Origin: Arthrobacter sp. StoSoilA2
GTDB taxonomy: Bacteria > Actinomycetota > Actinomycetes > Actinomycetales > Micrococcaceae
DNA length: 64,000 bases
Assembly: GCF_019977195.1 (NCBI RefSeq)
Contig: NZ_AP024643.1
Location: 2,232,001 to 2,296,000 of the forward strand
Direction: 5' to 3'
Shown: one piece after another, positions 26,544 to 35,356 of the stretch
How positions within the stretch are numbered: the first letter of the stretch is position 1
Layout of the letters: each line of letters starts with the position of its first letter
Program-made: the position numbers and the translations under genes
The notes under the pieces: model-generated
Told to the model about the DNA's origin: nothing
Seen by the model: only the letters and a program-made list of their open reading frames with translations
Database searches by the model: none

Positions 26544-28772
26544 CTACGAACGGTTTGCGAGAAACCGCCGTAGGACATTTTCGGTCATCCGTGAGACACC
26601 GTTGTCTCCTCCGTTGTGGTTGAGGGCACCGGACCAGGCCATTGACCCCGCAGAAAACACCTCGCCTCCGCCCGGCGTGCGGAAGTAGATGATGTCTGAG
26701 TGCACTTCAGGATCGTCCTCGCCACCCGGCGAGTTGGGGCTGGGCTGTGTAGCGCCGGTTTCTTCCGGAACGCGTTGATAGTAGTTGTCGTGGCCGCGGG
26801 AACTGGCGACGAGGGTGGCGTGATACGGAGTTCCCAGGAACAAGTCGGCGCGATCGATCTCGTCACCGGCCGCGCCGCCCATCAAGGCGCCGTAGTCGCC
26901 GATGGGGTCTTCCTCTACACCTTCCAGGATCCAGGCGGCCGAGGGGTCGGACGCTGCTGCCTTGCTGCGGTAGTAAGGGTAAGACTTGCTCCATCCCTGC
27001 GCAGCCATACCGACTCCGAAGATCTTTTGCGGGGCCCTGCCCCGGTGCCTCCAAAGGCCACCAGGCTGTTTACCGGACATGAGAGTGACTTCGCCGGGGT
27101 ACGATGCCATCCAGACGAGCGGTCCCGCGTGCCCGCGTCGGATCTCGACTGTGAGGCCGGCAGAAGAGTAGACACCTGTCACCCAGTACCAGCCGTTACC
27201 GCCGAGATACATCAATCCACCGCCGGAATCCCGGTAGGTCTGGAAGGCATCCAGTTGCTCGGCTGTGGTGTATTCGGGGTGCATGCCGGAGATCACCGCG
27301 GAGTACGGCTTAAGCGCACTGGCTCCTCCGGCGTGTACCTCATAGTCGGTGAGGATGTCGTATTCGATCCCACGGCTCTCGAGCCACTCCACGAGGTACA
27401 TGTCGGCAGAGAAGCCGCGCCCAGCCTCGAACAGCCACATCTTGTAGCCGCGGCGCATGTTCACGATCGGGCGCCGGGTCGAGGAGTAGGCTACGGCGCT
27501 TCCGTCCGGGTGAAAGTCGTACAGAGACAGGCCGTAGGTGGAGTCGCCCACGCGTGCGGCATCCTCCGCCGATACCTTAACCAGCCCGGAGTTTGTCCAC
27601 GTGGACGGGTCACCCGAGGCGTACATGCCTTCGTTACCGTAGGCGAGGTAGCAGAACGTCGGTAACACCACGGCCACTTTGCGGCCGGTGATGTCCCCGA
27701 CCGCCGGGGTCACGAAGAGCGGCATCAGGTCGGTGGACGTCGGCCCGGCAATCTCTATTGCGTAGACACCGCTGGGGAGGTCGGAAGGGAGCTTCGCGGT
27801 CAGCAGGGGATCCCAGCCGGCATCCGACATGTCGGAGGAATGGAAGTGCACTGCCGCATAGTGCGATGGATTGTGTCGGTAGTCAGTTTCGCTTCCATCA
27901 AAGAAGCGCCCGCTAACGCCTTGCGTGGGCAAGTTTACGAGGGGGACCAATGATCCGCTCGCGCGGTCGATGATGACGTTGGGATCGTCGCCAGCACTGA
28001 ACGGGGAGAAGTCCCAACGCGCTATCACATCGGGGCCACCAGCATCCGACGCTCCGATAGCTCCAGATGCGATGTCCTGTAATGTACTGGAGTCAAGCGC
28101 TGCGCTTGAGACGAAGAACCCCCCAATCTTGCCGGTAAAGAGGTCCACGGCGTGGCCCCGTACGAGGCCCGAATCCCTTGCAATGCCTTGCGGGTTTCTC
28201 CCCGCAAGAGTTGCGGTCAGCGCGGCGCTGGAATGGAACGGCGCTCCCGACGCAAAGGTGGATGAGGCTGAGTCGCCACGCAACAGGTCGGTCGAGATGA
28301 GCTCAATTGATGCCACGCCGTCCTCCACCACCACGCCAAGGAAATACCAGACATAGGGGCGCACAGTCACGTCCAGGTCTGTTGTTTTCTCACCCACGGT
28401 GACCGACAACATCTGGCCGTTGAGTTGCGCGGATGCCGTCCCGCCCTCCGGCGATGTGATGCTCCATAGCGTGCGCGTGCCCTCCAACCGGCCGGAGGCC
28501 AACCAGAAGAACAGGCCCACCGTGAGCTCAGCTCCAGTGAGCGTCCCAATAGGCGCAGTCGCGAATGAGCCGAGGCAAGTCCTTTGCTTGCGAACCTGAT
28601 ACGTTCCTTCCGCATCCCACGCGACTGCCAAGTCCGTCGTGGCATCGCTCGAATGCACAAGTCGTTTAAGTGATACCCGCACGTCCTGCGCTTCGCCGTC
28701 ACAGTATAAGGAGACGGCATCGCCGGCACGGTAGCTGAGGGTGTTCGTATAGCTGCGGAGAGCGTGTGACAC
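26544..28772 (-). CDS. N,N-dimethylformamidase large-subunit-like protein
   Basis: 742 residues. The N-terminal third contains a concanavalin/LamG-like domain (about 90-260) and the C-terminal part a class-I-amidotransferase-like domain with RRPIVNMRRGYKMWLFEAGRG, SADMYLVEWLE and GGGLMYLGGNGWYWVTG, as in the beta subunit of N,N-dimethylformamidase, a mononuclear iron amide hydrolase. No gene for the small DmfA1-type subunit is visible within several kilobases, so the protein is either active alone or has another role. It is divergent from the second binding protein, and the 578-bp gap between them holds a perfect operator-like palindrome. Together with the importer and the NylB-like hydrolase it points to amide catabolism. 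Confidence 0.85.
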   Translation of the reverse strand: MSHALRSYTNTLSYRAGDAVSLYCDGEAQDVRVSLKRLVHSSDATTDLAVAWDAEGTYQVRKQRTCLGSFATAPIGTLTGAELTVGLFFWLASGRLEGTRTLWSITSPEGGTASAQLNGQMLSVTVGEKTTDLDVTVRPYVWYFLGVVVEDGVASIELISTDLLRGDSASSTFASGAPFHSSAALTATLAGRNPQGIARDSGLVRGHAVDLFTGKIGGFFVSSAALDSSTLQDIASGAIGASDAGGPDVIARWDFSPFSAGDDPNVIIDRASGSLVPLVNLPTQGVSGRFFDGSETDYRHNPSHYAAVHFHSSDMSDAGWDPLLTAKLPSDLPSGVYAIEIAGPTSTDLMPLFVTPAVGDITGRKVAVVLPTFCYLAYGNEGMYASGDPSTWTNSGLVKVSAEDAARVGDSTYGLSLYDFHPDGSAVAYSSTRRPIVNMRRGYKMWLFEAGRGFSADMYLVEWLESRGIEYDILTDYEVHAGGASALKPYSAVISGMHPEYTTAEQLDAFQTYRDSGGGLMYLGGNGWYWVTGVYSSAGLTVEIRRGHAGPLVWMASYPGEVTLMSGKQPGGLWRHRGRAPQKIFGVGMAAQGWSKSYPYYRSKAAASDPSAAWILEGVEEDPIGDYGALMGGAAGDEIDRADLFLGTPYHATLVASSRGHDNYYQRVPEETGATQPSPNSPGGEDDPEVHSDIIYFRTPGGGEVFSAGSMAWSGALNHNGGDNGVSRMTENVLRRFLANRS

Positions 28773-29350
28773 AGTGTTCCTTGCTTTGGACTTGTTGTTC
28801 CGGATAATGATGGGCCAGGCAGGACCCGCCTGGGTCTGCCCACGGAGGATGAATCGACTTTATGCAAGCTCAATTCGGTCCACAAGCCCCTATGATCACC
28901 GCAGGAGGCATAGGGCAACCCTTTGGCTAAGCCTTAAAGGATAAGTTATCAACGACTCCGGGCGGGCGCTGGCGAGCGGCCCGGAAGACGCCAAGAACCG
29001 ATACACAAATCCACAGGATAATCCTGTGAGACGTAACGTGCGGTACAGGGTTGTGCATGTACTAAAGCCGGACGTATGCTGCTCGAAACACCAATCATCG
29101 ACACACCTAAACTGGCGGGGGCATAGGGCAGTGCAGATCTGTCGACTGCTGGATACTTGAGCGCTCACCCACCAGCGCATCATGCGTAAGACACCACCCG
29201 CACCAGCCAACGCAGTGCAGGTGGCGTCGGATTTGAAGGGCATGGCTGCCAGCAGCGCTACAGCAACTGCGGGGTACGCCGGGGACCTTCGACACATCAC
29301 CTAGAGCGGCGAGTGCGCCAGCAATCATCAAAGAAGACGAAGGACATACC
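28773..29350. other. Divergent intergenic region
   Basis: 578 bases between the dimethylformamidase-like gene and the second binding-protein gene. No credible gene is seen; the frames present lack start signals. It contains the palindrome at 29012-29028 and should contain both promoters. Confidence 0.5.
29012..29028. promoter_or_regulatory. Perfect 17-bp palindrome (operator motif copy 3)
   Basis: CACAGGATAATCCTGTG has 8-bp perfect arms around one A. It is the symmetrical form of the 17-mer at the LysR start (17371) and upstream of the ABC operon (18413). It lies 240 bp from the dimethylformamidase-like start and 323 bp from the binding-protein start. Confidence 0.6.
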
Positions 29351-30844
29351 TTGAATACGAAGCGGACGATAGCAAGTTGGATCGCGGTGGCCGGAATGGC
29401 GAGTTTACTCGTGGGCTGTAGTGGCAGTGAGCCGGCGGCAAATTTCGACTCCCTCACAGTCGGAGTGGCCTCGGTTCCTCAGGTCTTGGACCCAGGACAG
29501 GCGTACTCTCGACAAGACATATCGATCATGGGTCTCGCGTCGGGCACGCTGACTACTCTCAACGACGACGGTAAGGGCACATCCAACGGCCTTGCAGATG
29601 CGATCAAAGAGACCGAGACGGACTTCACCATTACCCTGCGTCCCGGCCTGAAGTTCTCCGACGGGACCGACCTAACGTCTGCGGACGTCGTCGCGTCGTT
29701 CGAACACCATCTCGCGGACGCCACCAACGCCTTTGCCTACAAGTTTGCGCCCATCAAGTCGGTGACTGCCAAGGATGACCTCACCGTCATGTTCAACCTC
29801 AAGAGGGCCTATCCCTCTCTTCCGTGGATTCTCGCTACCCCGCAGGCCGCGATCATCCCCTCCGAGGTGATCGAGGCCAGGGGGGAGAAGCTCTATGAAA
29901 CACCCGTGCCAACAGCCGGGAAATTTGGCATCGAGACCGTAAACCCAAGTGAAATCAAACTCACGGCGAATCCCAATTACGCCGGCACGAAGCCCACAGC
30001 GAAGAGTATAACGTTCAAGAAAATCGCCGACTCTGCTGCACGCCTCGCCCAAGTCCAGGGAGGCGAGATCGACTTCGCAGATGGCGTCTCTCCCAAGGTG
30101 CTTAGTCAGCTCTCTGCGCCTTTGGAAGCGCGCACTACCGTGGGCGTGAACGGGATTCAGACACTGTCACTGAACGAGCTGGGCGTGCTCGGCGATGTCA
30201 ACATCCGCCAAGCCATTGCCCGCGCGATTAACCGCGAGCAGATCAACAAGGTCGCATGGGCCGGGATGAACGTACCCGCGTTGGGCCTGTTTGCCCCGTC
30301 CTCCCAATACAGCCGCCCGTTCCTCCCAGCGACACCCGAATTGGACAGCGCCAAGCGCTACCTCGCGGGGACGAAGTGCGAGACGGGCTGCACACTGCAG
30401 CTCATCGTCGACTCCACCGACGAACCATCGAACGACATTGCAGTGGTTCTACAGCAGAACCTCAAGGAAATTGGCATAACCATGAACATCAACAAGATGG
30501 AAACGGCCGCCATGGTTCAGCGATCGAATGATGCGGATTTCGACATTCTCGTGGCCTTCACGTATGAAAACGGCGACTTCCCTGACGCACTTCTTCCCTT
30601 CCAGCTCGGCCCGGCCCTCCAGGGCTTCTACACCGGTTACTCGTCACCAAAGATGAATGAACTGCTCGATCAACTTGGCACCACTCGTGACGAGGCCCGC
30701 GCCGGGGTGGTCGACCAGATCAACACGTTGTTCGAGCAAGACCTTTCGCTTGTGCCGATTGCAGCCAACCTGTCCTCGTCTGCGAGCCGTGTTCCTTCGA
30801 ACATCTTCGACATCAGCCCTTCATTCGCCTACATCGTAGGGTAA
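29351..30844 (+). CDS. Second peptide-type substrate-binding lipoprotein (orphan paralogue)
   Basis: 497 residues with a lipobox at Cys23 (LLVGCSG). It aligns end to end with the binding protein at 18823-20364, sharing VLDPGQ, LKFSDGTDLTSADVVASF, RLAQVQGGEIDFADGVSPK, IRQAIARAINREQIN and LAGTKCETGC. No permease or ATPase genes follow, so it probably feeds the DppBCDF-type importer 9 kb upstream with a different substrate. Shared regulation is suggested by the operator motif. Confidence 0.9.
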   Translation: MNTKRTIASWIAVAGMASLLVGCSGSEPAANFDSLTVGVASVPQVLDPGQAYSRQDISIMGLASGTLTTLNDDGKGTSNGLADAIKETETDFTITLRPGLKFSDGTDLTSADVVASFEHHLADATNAFAYKFAPIKSVTAKDDLTVMFNLKRAYPSLPWILATPQAAIIPSEVIEARGEKLYETPVPTAGKFGIETVNPSEIKLTANPNYAGTKPTAKSITFKKIADSAARLAQVQGGEIDFADGVSPKVLSQLSAPLEARTTVGVNGIQTLSLNELGVLGDVNIRQAIARAINREQINKVAWAGMNVPALGLFAPSSQYSRPFLPATPELDSAKRYLAGTKCETGCTLQLIVDSTDEPSNDIAVVLQQNLKEIGITMNINKMETAAMVQRSNDADFDILVAFTYENGDFPDALLPFQLGPALQGFYTGYSSPKMNELLDQLGTTRDEARAGVVDQINTLFEQDLSLVPIAANLSSSASRVPSNIFDISPSFAYIVG

Positions 30845-31020
30845 CGGTGCTGGCATAGACGGTCTCCACTTCTAACCATGGCCCCGAGAACCCGGTCTTC
30901 ATTGCGAGACAGATCGACATGTTCAGTGGCGACAAGGGTCCAAGCTGACCGGATTCGAAGGTCGCAGTCCGGACTTCACTCGAGGCTCATGGCATAGGAG
31001 GCTACGCTACAACGGCGTGA

Positions 31021-31052
31021 AATGGCGCGGTCGGCTTGCTGACCGCGCCATT
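31021..31052 (+). terminator. Strong hairpin downstream of the orphan binding protein
   Basis: A perfect 12-bp stem, AATGGCGCGGTC and GACCGCGCCATT, with an 8-base loop is followed by TTTGCG. It lies 177 bp after the binding-protein stop codon. Confidence 0.55.
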
Positions 31053-31639
31053 TGCGCACGAACTTGCCCCTAACGCGCAGAAACACTACCAAACGCACCA
31101 GGACGTGCCCTTTCTATGATCAACAGCGGTTCAGAATGGCGAGTCCGGACGTGTCAACCTCCGTGTCCTTCATGGAGGGTCGGGTCCCGCCGTTCTGAAA
31201 TGTTGAGCCTTCAGGGCAGAAGAAGTATGGTCTCTGCTGGTTCCAGCGACTCAACGGTACCGTGTGCGGTGACATCTTCGAGGGTTCGAGGTGCCTGAGC
31301 AACCCAACCGCCCGGGAGGGTAGGCGCTTCCGTCGAGCTGCCAAAGCGCGCTCTCTGGTCGGTACTTGTGCATGGCGGAATCAACAGGCGCATACGTTCT
31401 TCAGCACGGACACCTGCACGTCCCCATATAGGCAGGGCACGTCTTGGCGCGCTAGGTATCTGGTTTGCCTGCTTCCAACGCTTTTCGGGAAGATGGCTCG
31501 GAACCACCCGCTGCAGCTTGAATCTAATGTTCTCGCCCGAGAAGCGGCGGGAGGGCCAAAAGACTATGCCCGCTGGTTCCGCGTGCTCGTCCGCTTCCTA
31601 ACCTGGAGCGGGCTGCATGCTTCTGCAAGCTGTGGCATC

Positions 31640-32140
31640 CCAAAGGATTATTCGGTCCGGGAGCGGCGGAGATCAGCCTTACCTCGGGGTCGTGTTGCAA
31701 CACGAGCTGGATGTCCATGGACAGTCCTGCGGGGGTAGAGCCATGGGGGAGTGCGACCGGTGGACGTTCACTGAGGTTGAGGGCATTAGTGAACCAAGCC
31801 CCGTCCAGATAGTTGGCCGTAACTCCGTTCACGTTTTCGGGGTTGTCGTGCCGGTCGTGAAGGAAGGGCTGGAAGTAGTTGGAGTCAGTAGTAATCCATT
31901 GCCATTGAAGAACCCGGCTATTTCGGCTTTGTACATCAGGAGTTGAAGATGCGCTCGGGTCAGATCAGCGCTACTAAACCCCGACGCCTGATTCGCAACC
32001 CTGGCAAGGCCTTCATCCACGCCGTATTGGACTGACTCGGCAATGGCGGCGAACCCGCTCGTCCAGATGATGTGTAACAAGTCGAAGCGATACTCGTGGC
32101 TGATCTCGAAAGATCGACAGTATGTCCCACCACCGGAAGT
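31640..32140 (-). pseudogene. Amidase-signature family C-terminal remnant
   Basis: On the minus strand one frame reads EISHEYRFDLLHIIWTSGF, then AAIAESVQYGVDEGLARVAN, then AEIAGFFNGNGLLLTPTTSS. A different frame continues with NVNGVTANYLDGAWFTNALN, then LSERPPVALPHGSTPAGLSM, then DIQLVL. In order these match the last 150 or so residues of amidase-signature enzymes (DLLLTPT, then FTAAFNLTG, then PVGLQIVG). The two halves meet at about 31850 by a frameshift, and the catalytic Lys-Ser-Ser region is absent. It is a decayed fragment of a gene once associated with this amide-related region. Confidence 0.6.
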
Positions 32141-32211
32141 TTAGTCACGGCATCAGAGTGACGCCCTCCAAGCTCTTTAGGGGCGAGCCGTGGGGTGACG
32201 CGGGTACCGCA

Positions 32212-33600
32212 TCAGCAGAGGGGAACGTTTACGGCCAATCCGCCCATTGCGGTTTCCTTATACTTGTCGCTCATATCCATGCCTGTTTGTCGCATGGTTT
32301 CGATGACTTGATCGAGAGTGACGTGATGCTGCCCGTCACCGCGGAGTGCCATGCGGGCTGCGTTGATCGCTTTGTTTGCGGCTATGGCGTTGCGTTCGAT
32401 GCAGGGGACTTGTACCAGGCCGCCGATGGGGTCGCAGGTCAGGCCAAGGTTGTGTTCCATGGCAATTTCTGCAGCATTTTCGACTTGTTGGGGGGTACCT
32501 CCGAGTAATTCAGCGAGGCCTGCGGCGGCCATGGATGCGGCGGAGCCGACTTCTCCCTGGCAGCCCACTTCGGCACCGGATATGGATGCTCGTTCTTTGT
32601 AGAGAACACCTATCGCTCCTGCGGTGAGGAGGAACCTAACGATTGCATCGTTTCGGTCGGTTTGAGTGGCTTTTGCTATTTTCGGTATGTAGGTAGTGGC
32701 GTAGTAGAGAACGGCTGGAATGATGCCGGCGGCCCCGTTGGTGGGAGCTGTGACAACGCGCCCTCCGGAGGCATTTTCCTCGTTGACTGCCATGGCCATC
32801 AGGTTGACCCAGTCGGGAGCGAAGAAGGGATCGAAGTCGGGGTCTTCGAGGCTAAGTTTGTCGAACCATGTCTTCGCCCGACGTCGGACGTTGAGTCCTC
32901 CGGGGAGGCTCCCTTGGCGGGTAATGCTGCGTTTGATGCAGTCTTCCATGACCGCGTGGATCTTCAGCAGACCGGAGCGGATCTCATTTTCATCCCGGTG
33001 AACGAGTTCATTGGTCAGCATGATTTCGCTTATGCGCACGCCCGTTGTGGTGCAGTGGTTGAGCAGTTCCACGGCTGAGCTGTAGGGAAAAGGCAGCGGA
33101 AGACTACCACTCTTTTCTATGGCCTCGTCTTCGCCTTCTCGTACGATGAAGCCGCCGCCGATGGAGAAGTATGTTTCTTCCAGCAACGTATTCCCGCTCA
33201 AATCCACCGCTGTGAATTTCATTCCGTTGGTGTGGCGTGCCAGCAGGGTCAACGGACGCAGGACTATCCGTTCGATGGCGAAGGAAATGGGGTGACTTCC
33301 TGCCAGATTCAGTTTGCCGGACTGGCGGATCCGATCAAGGGATTCCTCAAGGGCAGCAGGTTCGACGTCCTCCGGATAGATGCCCTCCAACCCGATTGCT
33401 ACCGCTGTCAGTGTTCCGTGGCCGTTGCCAGTCGCTGCGAGGGAACCGTAGAGGTCGACGTGTATTTGGCTGGTCCTGTCCAGGGCCCCCATTTGCTGCA
33501 CGGCGCTGCTGAAACGTGCGGCGGCGCGCATGGGTCCGACGGTGTGGGAACTGGAGGGTCCGACGCCGATGCTGAAGAGGTCGAAGACGCTGACGGGCAT
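32212..33600 (-). CDS. sdaA: L-serine dehydratase (ammonia-lyase), iron-sulfur type
   Basis: About 462 residues, starting at the ATG of M-P-V-S-V-F-D-L-F-S. It converts L-serine to pyruvate and ammonia in the cytoplasm. The one-chain bacterial type is recognisable from GVGPSSSHTVGPM at the N-terminus. The three cluster-binding Cys residues are in EVGCQGEVGSA, GLTCDPI and VQVPCIERN. It is the last gene of the minus operon containing the SHMT-like enzyme, permease, aldehyde dehydrogenase and HIBADH-family reductase, with a tiny family 1 gene just upstream. The reaction drains serine to central metabolism. Confidence 0.93.
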   Translation of the reverse strand: MPVSVFDLFSIGVGPSSSHTVGPMRAAARFSSAVQQMGALDRTSQIHVDLYGSLAATGNGHGTLTAVAIGLEGIYPEDVEPAALEESLDRIRQSGKLNLAGSHPISFAIERIVLRPLTLLARHTNGMKFTAVDLSGNTLLEETYFSIGGGFIVREGEDEAIEKSGSLPLPFPYSSAVELLNHCTTTGVRISEIMLTNELVHRDENEIRSGLLKIHAVMEDCIKRSITRQGSLPGGLNVRRRAKTWFDKLSLEDPDFDPFFAPDWVNLMAMAVNEENASGGRVVTAPTNGAAGIIPAVLYYATTYIPKIAKATQTDRNDAIVRFLLTAGAIGVLYKERASISGAEVGCQGEVGSAASMAAAGLAELLGGTPQQVENAAEIAMEHNLGLTCDPIGGLVQVPCIERNAIAANKAINAARMALRGDGQHHVTLDQVIETMRQTGMDMSDKYKETAMGGLAVNVPLC

Positions 33601-33645
33601 TTCTGTCTTTCTGCTGGAGGGATCCAATGATCCTGGGGCGGTTGT

Positions 33646-33876
33646 TCAAGTGTTGCTGGTTTCGGTGGTCTCCCACCTGTAGATGATCCAGACTTCGTCT
33701 CCGTCGTTCTTGCAAGCCATTTGGCGTGGGGTGTTGCCCTCTGCAGCAAGCCAAAGTATGGAGTCGTCTAGTGTCACTGCGTCGACCATTCCCTCTCGGA
33801 CGACTCGGCCTTTGTTGCGGATTTGGACGGTTTCCCCTTGGACCGGTTGCCAATCATGCTGGCGGTGATACTGCAT
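33646..33876 (-). CDS. Tiny beta-rich protein, family 1 (copy B)
   Basis: 76 residues. The core is ETVQIRNKGRVVREGMVDAV, then DDSILWLAAEG, then DEVWI. It is the shortest and cleanest copy of the family also found at 14975-15277 and 56428-56784. It lies between the SHMT-like enzyme (112 bp upstream) and serine dehydratase (45 bp downstream), in the same direction, so it is co-transcribed with them. There is no membrane segment, Cys pair or catalytic motif. Confidence 0.75.
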   Translation of the reverse strand: MQYHRQHDWQPVQGETVQIRNKGRVVREGMVDAVTLDDSILWLAAEGNTPRQMACKNDGDEVWIIYRWETTETSNT

Positions 33877-33988
33877 GGGTTCCTCTTGCGTGGATGGTGT
33901 TAAGAGTCGAACGAACTTTTAGGGGCAGCAGGCTGTGGATCCGACCCCGCGATGGGTCCACAACCCGCTGCCGCATGGTCGCCAGACC

Positions 33989-35356
33989 TTAGGGGTGCAG
34001 CCCGGTGGCCGGGCGGCCCCAGATGTCGTTTCCGAAGGACTGACGAAGATGCGCGACTTGGCTGTTGTCGAGTTTGTCGGGCCAGGAAGTAACACCCTGA
34101 TAGATGATCTCGGCAATGCGTCCTGCATGGGAGATGGTTGCTCCCCGCCGGACAGCTTCTTGGAGGCCGAGTCTCAAGCCTTGCGGGCCAGACTTTGCGT
34201 TTTGCCGCGGTATGCGGCAGGCTCCTGCGTACAGTCCCACGCGTTCGAGTTTGCGCACGACTTCCTGTCCGCCGCCATGTCCTGTTGCGTCGACCACGAC
34301 CTGGTGTGTTTCAGTGAACCCGCGGTTGCTTCCCAAAACGGTCAGACCCAGTTCTTCGAGGTGTTGTCCTACTCCTTTGGCCAGTGCGACCGTAGGCTCG
34401 GCCCAGGCCGGGCTTTGCGCAGCGGCTTCGGCTGCTGCCACGGCCAAAGGACCCAGCCGGGATGCGTCGTAGTTCGAGGACAATACCGGATACGCGGCAT
34501 TTGAGAGCTTTTCCGCGATGGCGGGGTCGTTGGTGACAGCGGCACCGCCGGCGGGTCCGGCGAAGGTCTTGTAGGTCGAAAAAGTCACGGCGTGCGCTCC
34601 CTCGGCCAAAGGTTTCTGGAAGAGCCCTGCAGCGATCAGGCCTGCCGTGTGGGACGCATCGTAGAGGAGGAACGCCCCTACTCTGTCGGCTGCTGCCCTT
34701 ATGACGGCGAGGTCATGCGGGAACAGCGTGACGCTGCCTCCGACAAGAATCAGCTTGGGCTGTGTCTCGTCCACAAACCGTTCGATGCGGGTGGGATCCA
34801 CGTCGAACGTTTCCGCGTCGTAAGGCAGGAAGACGGTTCGCAGCCCCCGGATTCCTGCGGTGCCCTGCTGCTGGTGGCTTGCGTGGCTGCCGCTCTCGGG
34901 GGAGAGAATAGCGATCGTGTCACCAGGCTGGGTGAAGGCGATGTACGCGGCGAGGTTGGCCATGGTAGCTGTCAGGAAACGGACTTCTGCGTACGCGGCA
35001 TTCATCGCGCAGGCGACCTGACGCGATGTGATGACTTCCAGCTCCTCGATTTCCTGGACACCGGGCTGTACTTTTTCGCCGGGCCAACCGAGAGCCGGCC
35101 TGGTGGCCATGGCGGTGTCATGGGCGGCTTCGACGGCGGGAGACACTACGTTGCTTCCGGCGTACAGGCTGATGCCCTGAACGTCGATCCGCCGCCGGAA
35201 TGCTGCCTGCGACACAGCCACGCTGGCCGCTACACGATCGGGAGTGGATTCTGTGTGGGTCTGTTCCAGGAAACGGAGCCGGTCTTGGGCCGCCGACGAG
35301 GCCCAAGGAGCCGTCGAGGATGTTGCTGGCCGCACTGTTGTCAGTGACTGATTCAT
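33989..35356 (-). CDS. Serine-hydroxymethyltransferase-like PLP enzyme
   Basis: 455 residues of the fold-type I SHMT family. The PLP Lys is K263 in TFSTYKTFAGPAGG, matching THKTLRGPRGG of GlyA. D233 and H236 in YDASHTAGLIA match the conserved DMAHFAGLVA stretch. Overall it is divergent from housekeeping GlyA, so it may act on an alpha-substituted or beta-hydroxy amino acid. The start overlaps the permease stop (ATGA). Context with a serine-type permease and serine dehydratase supports a catabolic role, releasing an amino acid plus a C1 unit or aldehyde. Confidence 0.85.
   Translation of the reverse strand: MNQSLTTVRPATSSTAPWASSAAQDRLRFLEQTHTESTPDRVAASVAVSQAAFRRRIDVQGISLYAGSNVVSPAVEAAHDTAMATRPALGWPGEKVQPGVQEIEELEVITSRQVACAMNAAYAEVRFLTATMANLAAYIAFTQPGDTIAILSPESGSHASHQQQGTAGIRGLRTVFLPYDAETFDVDPTRIERFVDETQPKLILVGGSVTLFPHDLAVIRAAADRVGAFLLYDASHTAGLIAAGLFQKPLAEGAHAVTFSTYKTFAGPAGGAAVTNDPAIAEKLSNAAYPVLSSNYDASRLGPLAVAAAEAAAQSPAWAEPTVALAKGVGQHLEELGLTVLGSNRGFTETHQVVVDATGHGGGQEVVRKLERVGLYAGACRIPRQNAKSGPQGLRLGLQEAVRRGATISHAGRIAEIIYQGVTSWPDKLDNSQVAHLRQSFGNDIWGRPATGLHP

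Larger units (their letters stand above)
30845..32211. other. Degenerate stretch with an amidase remnant
   Basis: About 1.4 kb with no intact gene. It holds a terminator at 31021-31052 and an amidase remnant on the minus strand at about 31640-32140. Between 31060 and 31600 I see only short frames without recognisable motifs. Confidence 0.5.

Noticed and set aside
31211..31507. Minus-strand 98-codon frame as a gene
   Set aside because: No family motif and no ribosome-binding site; it lies in degenerate sequence next to the amidase remnant.
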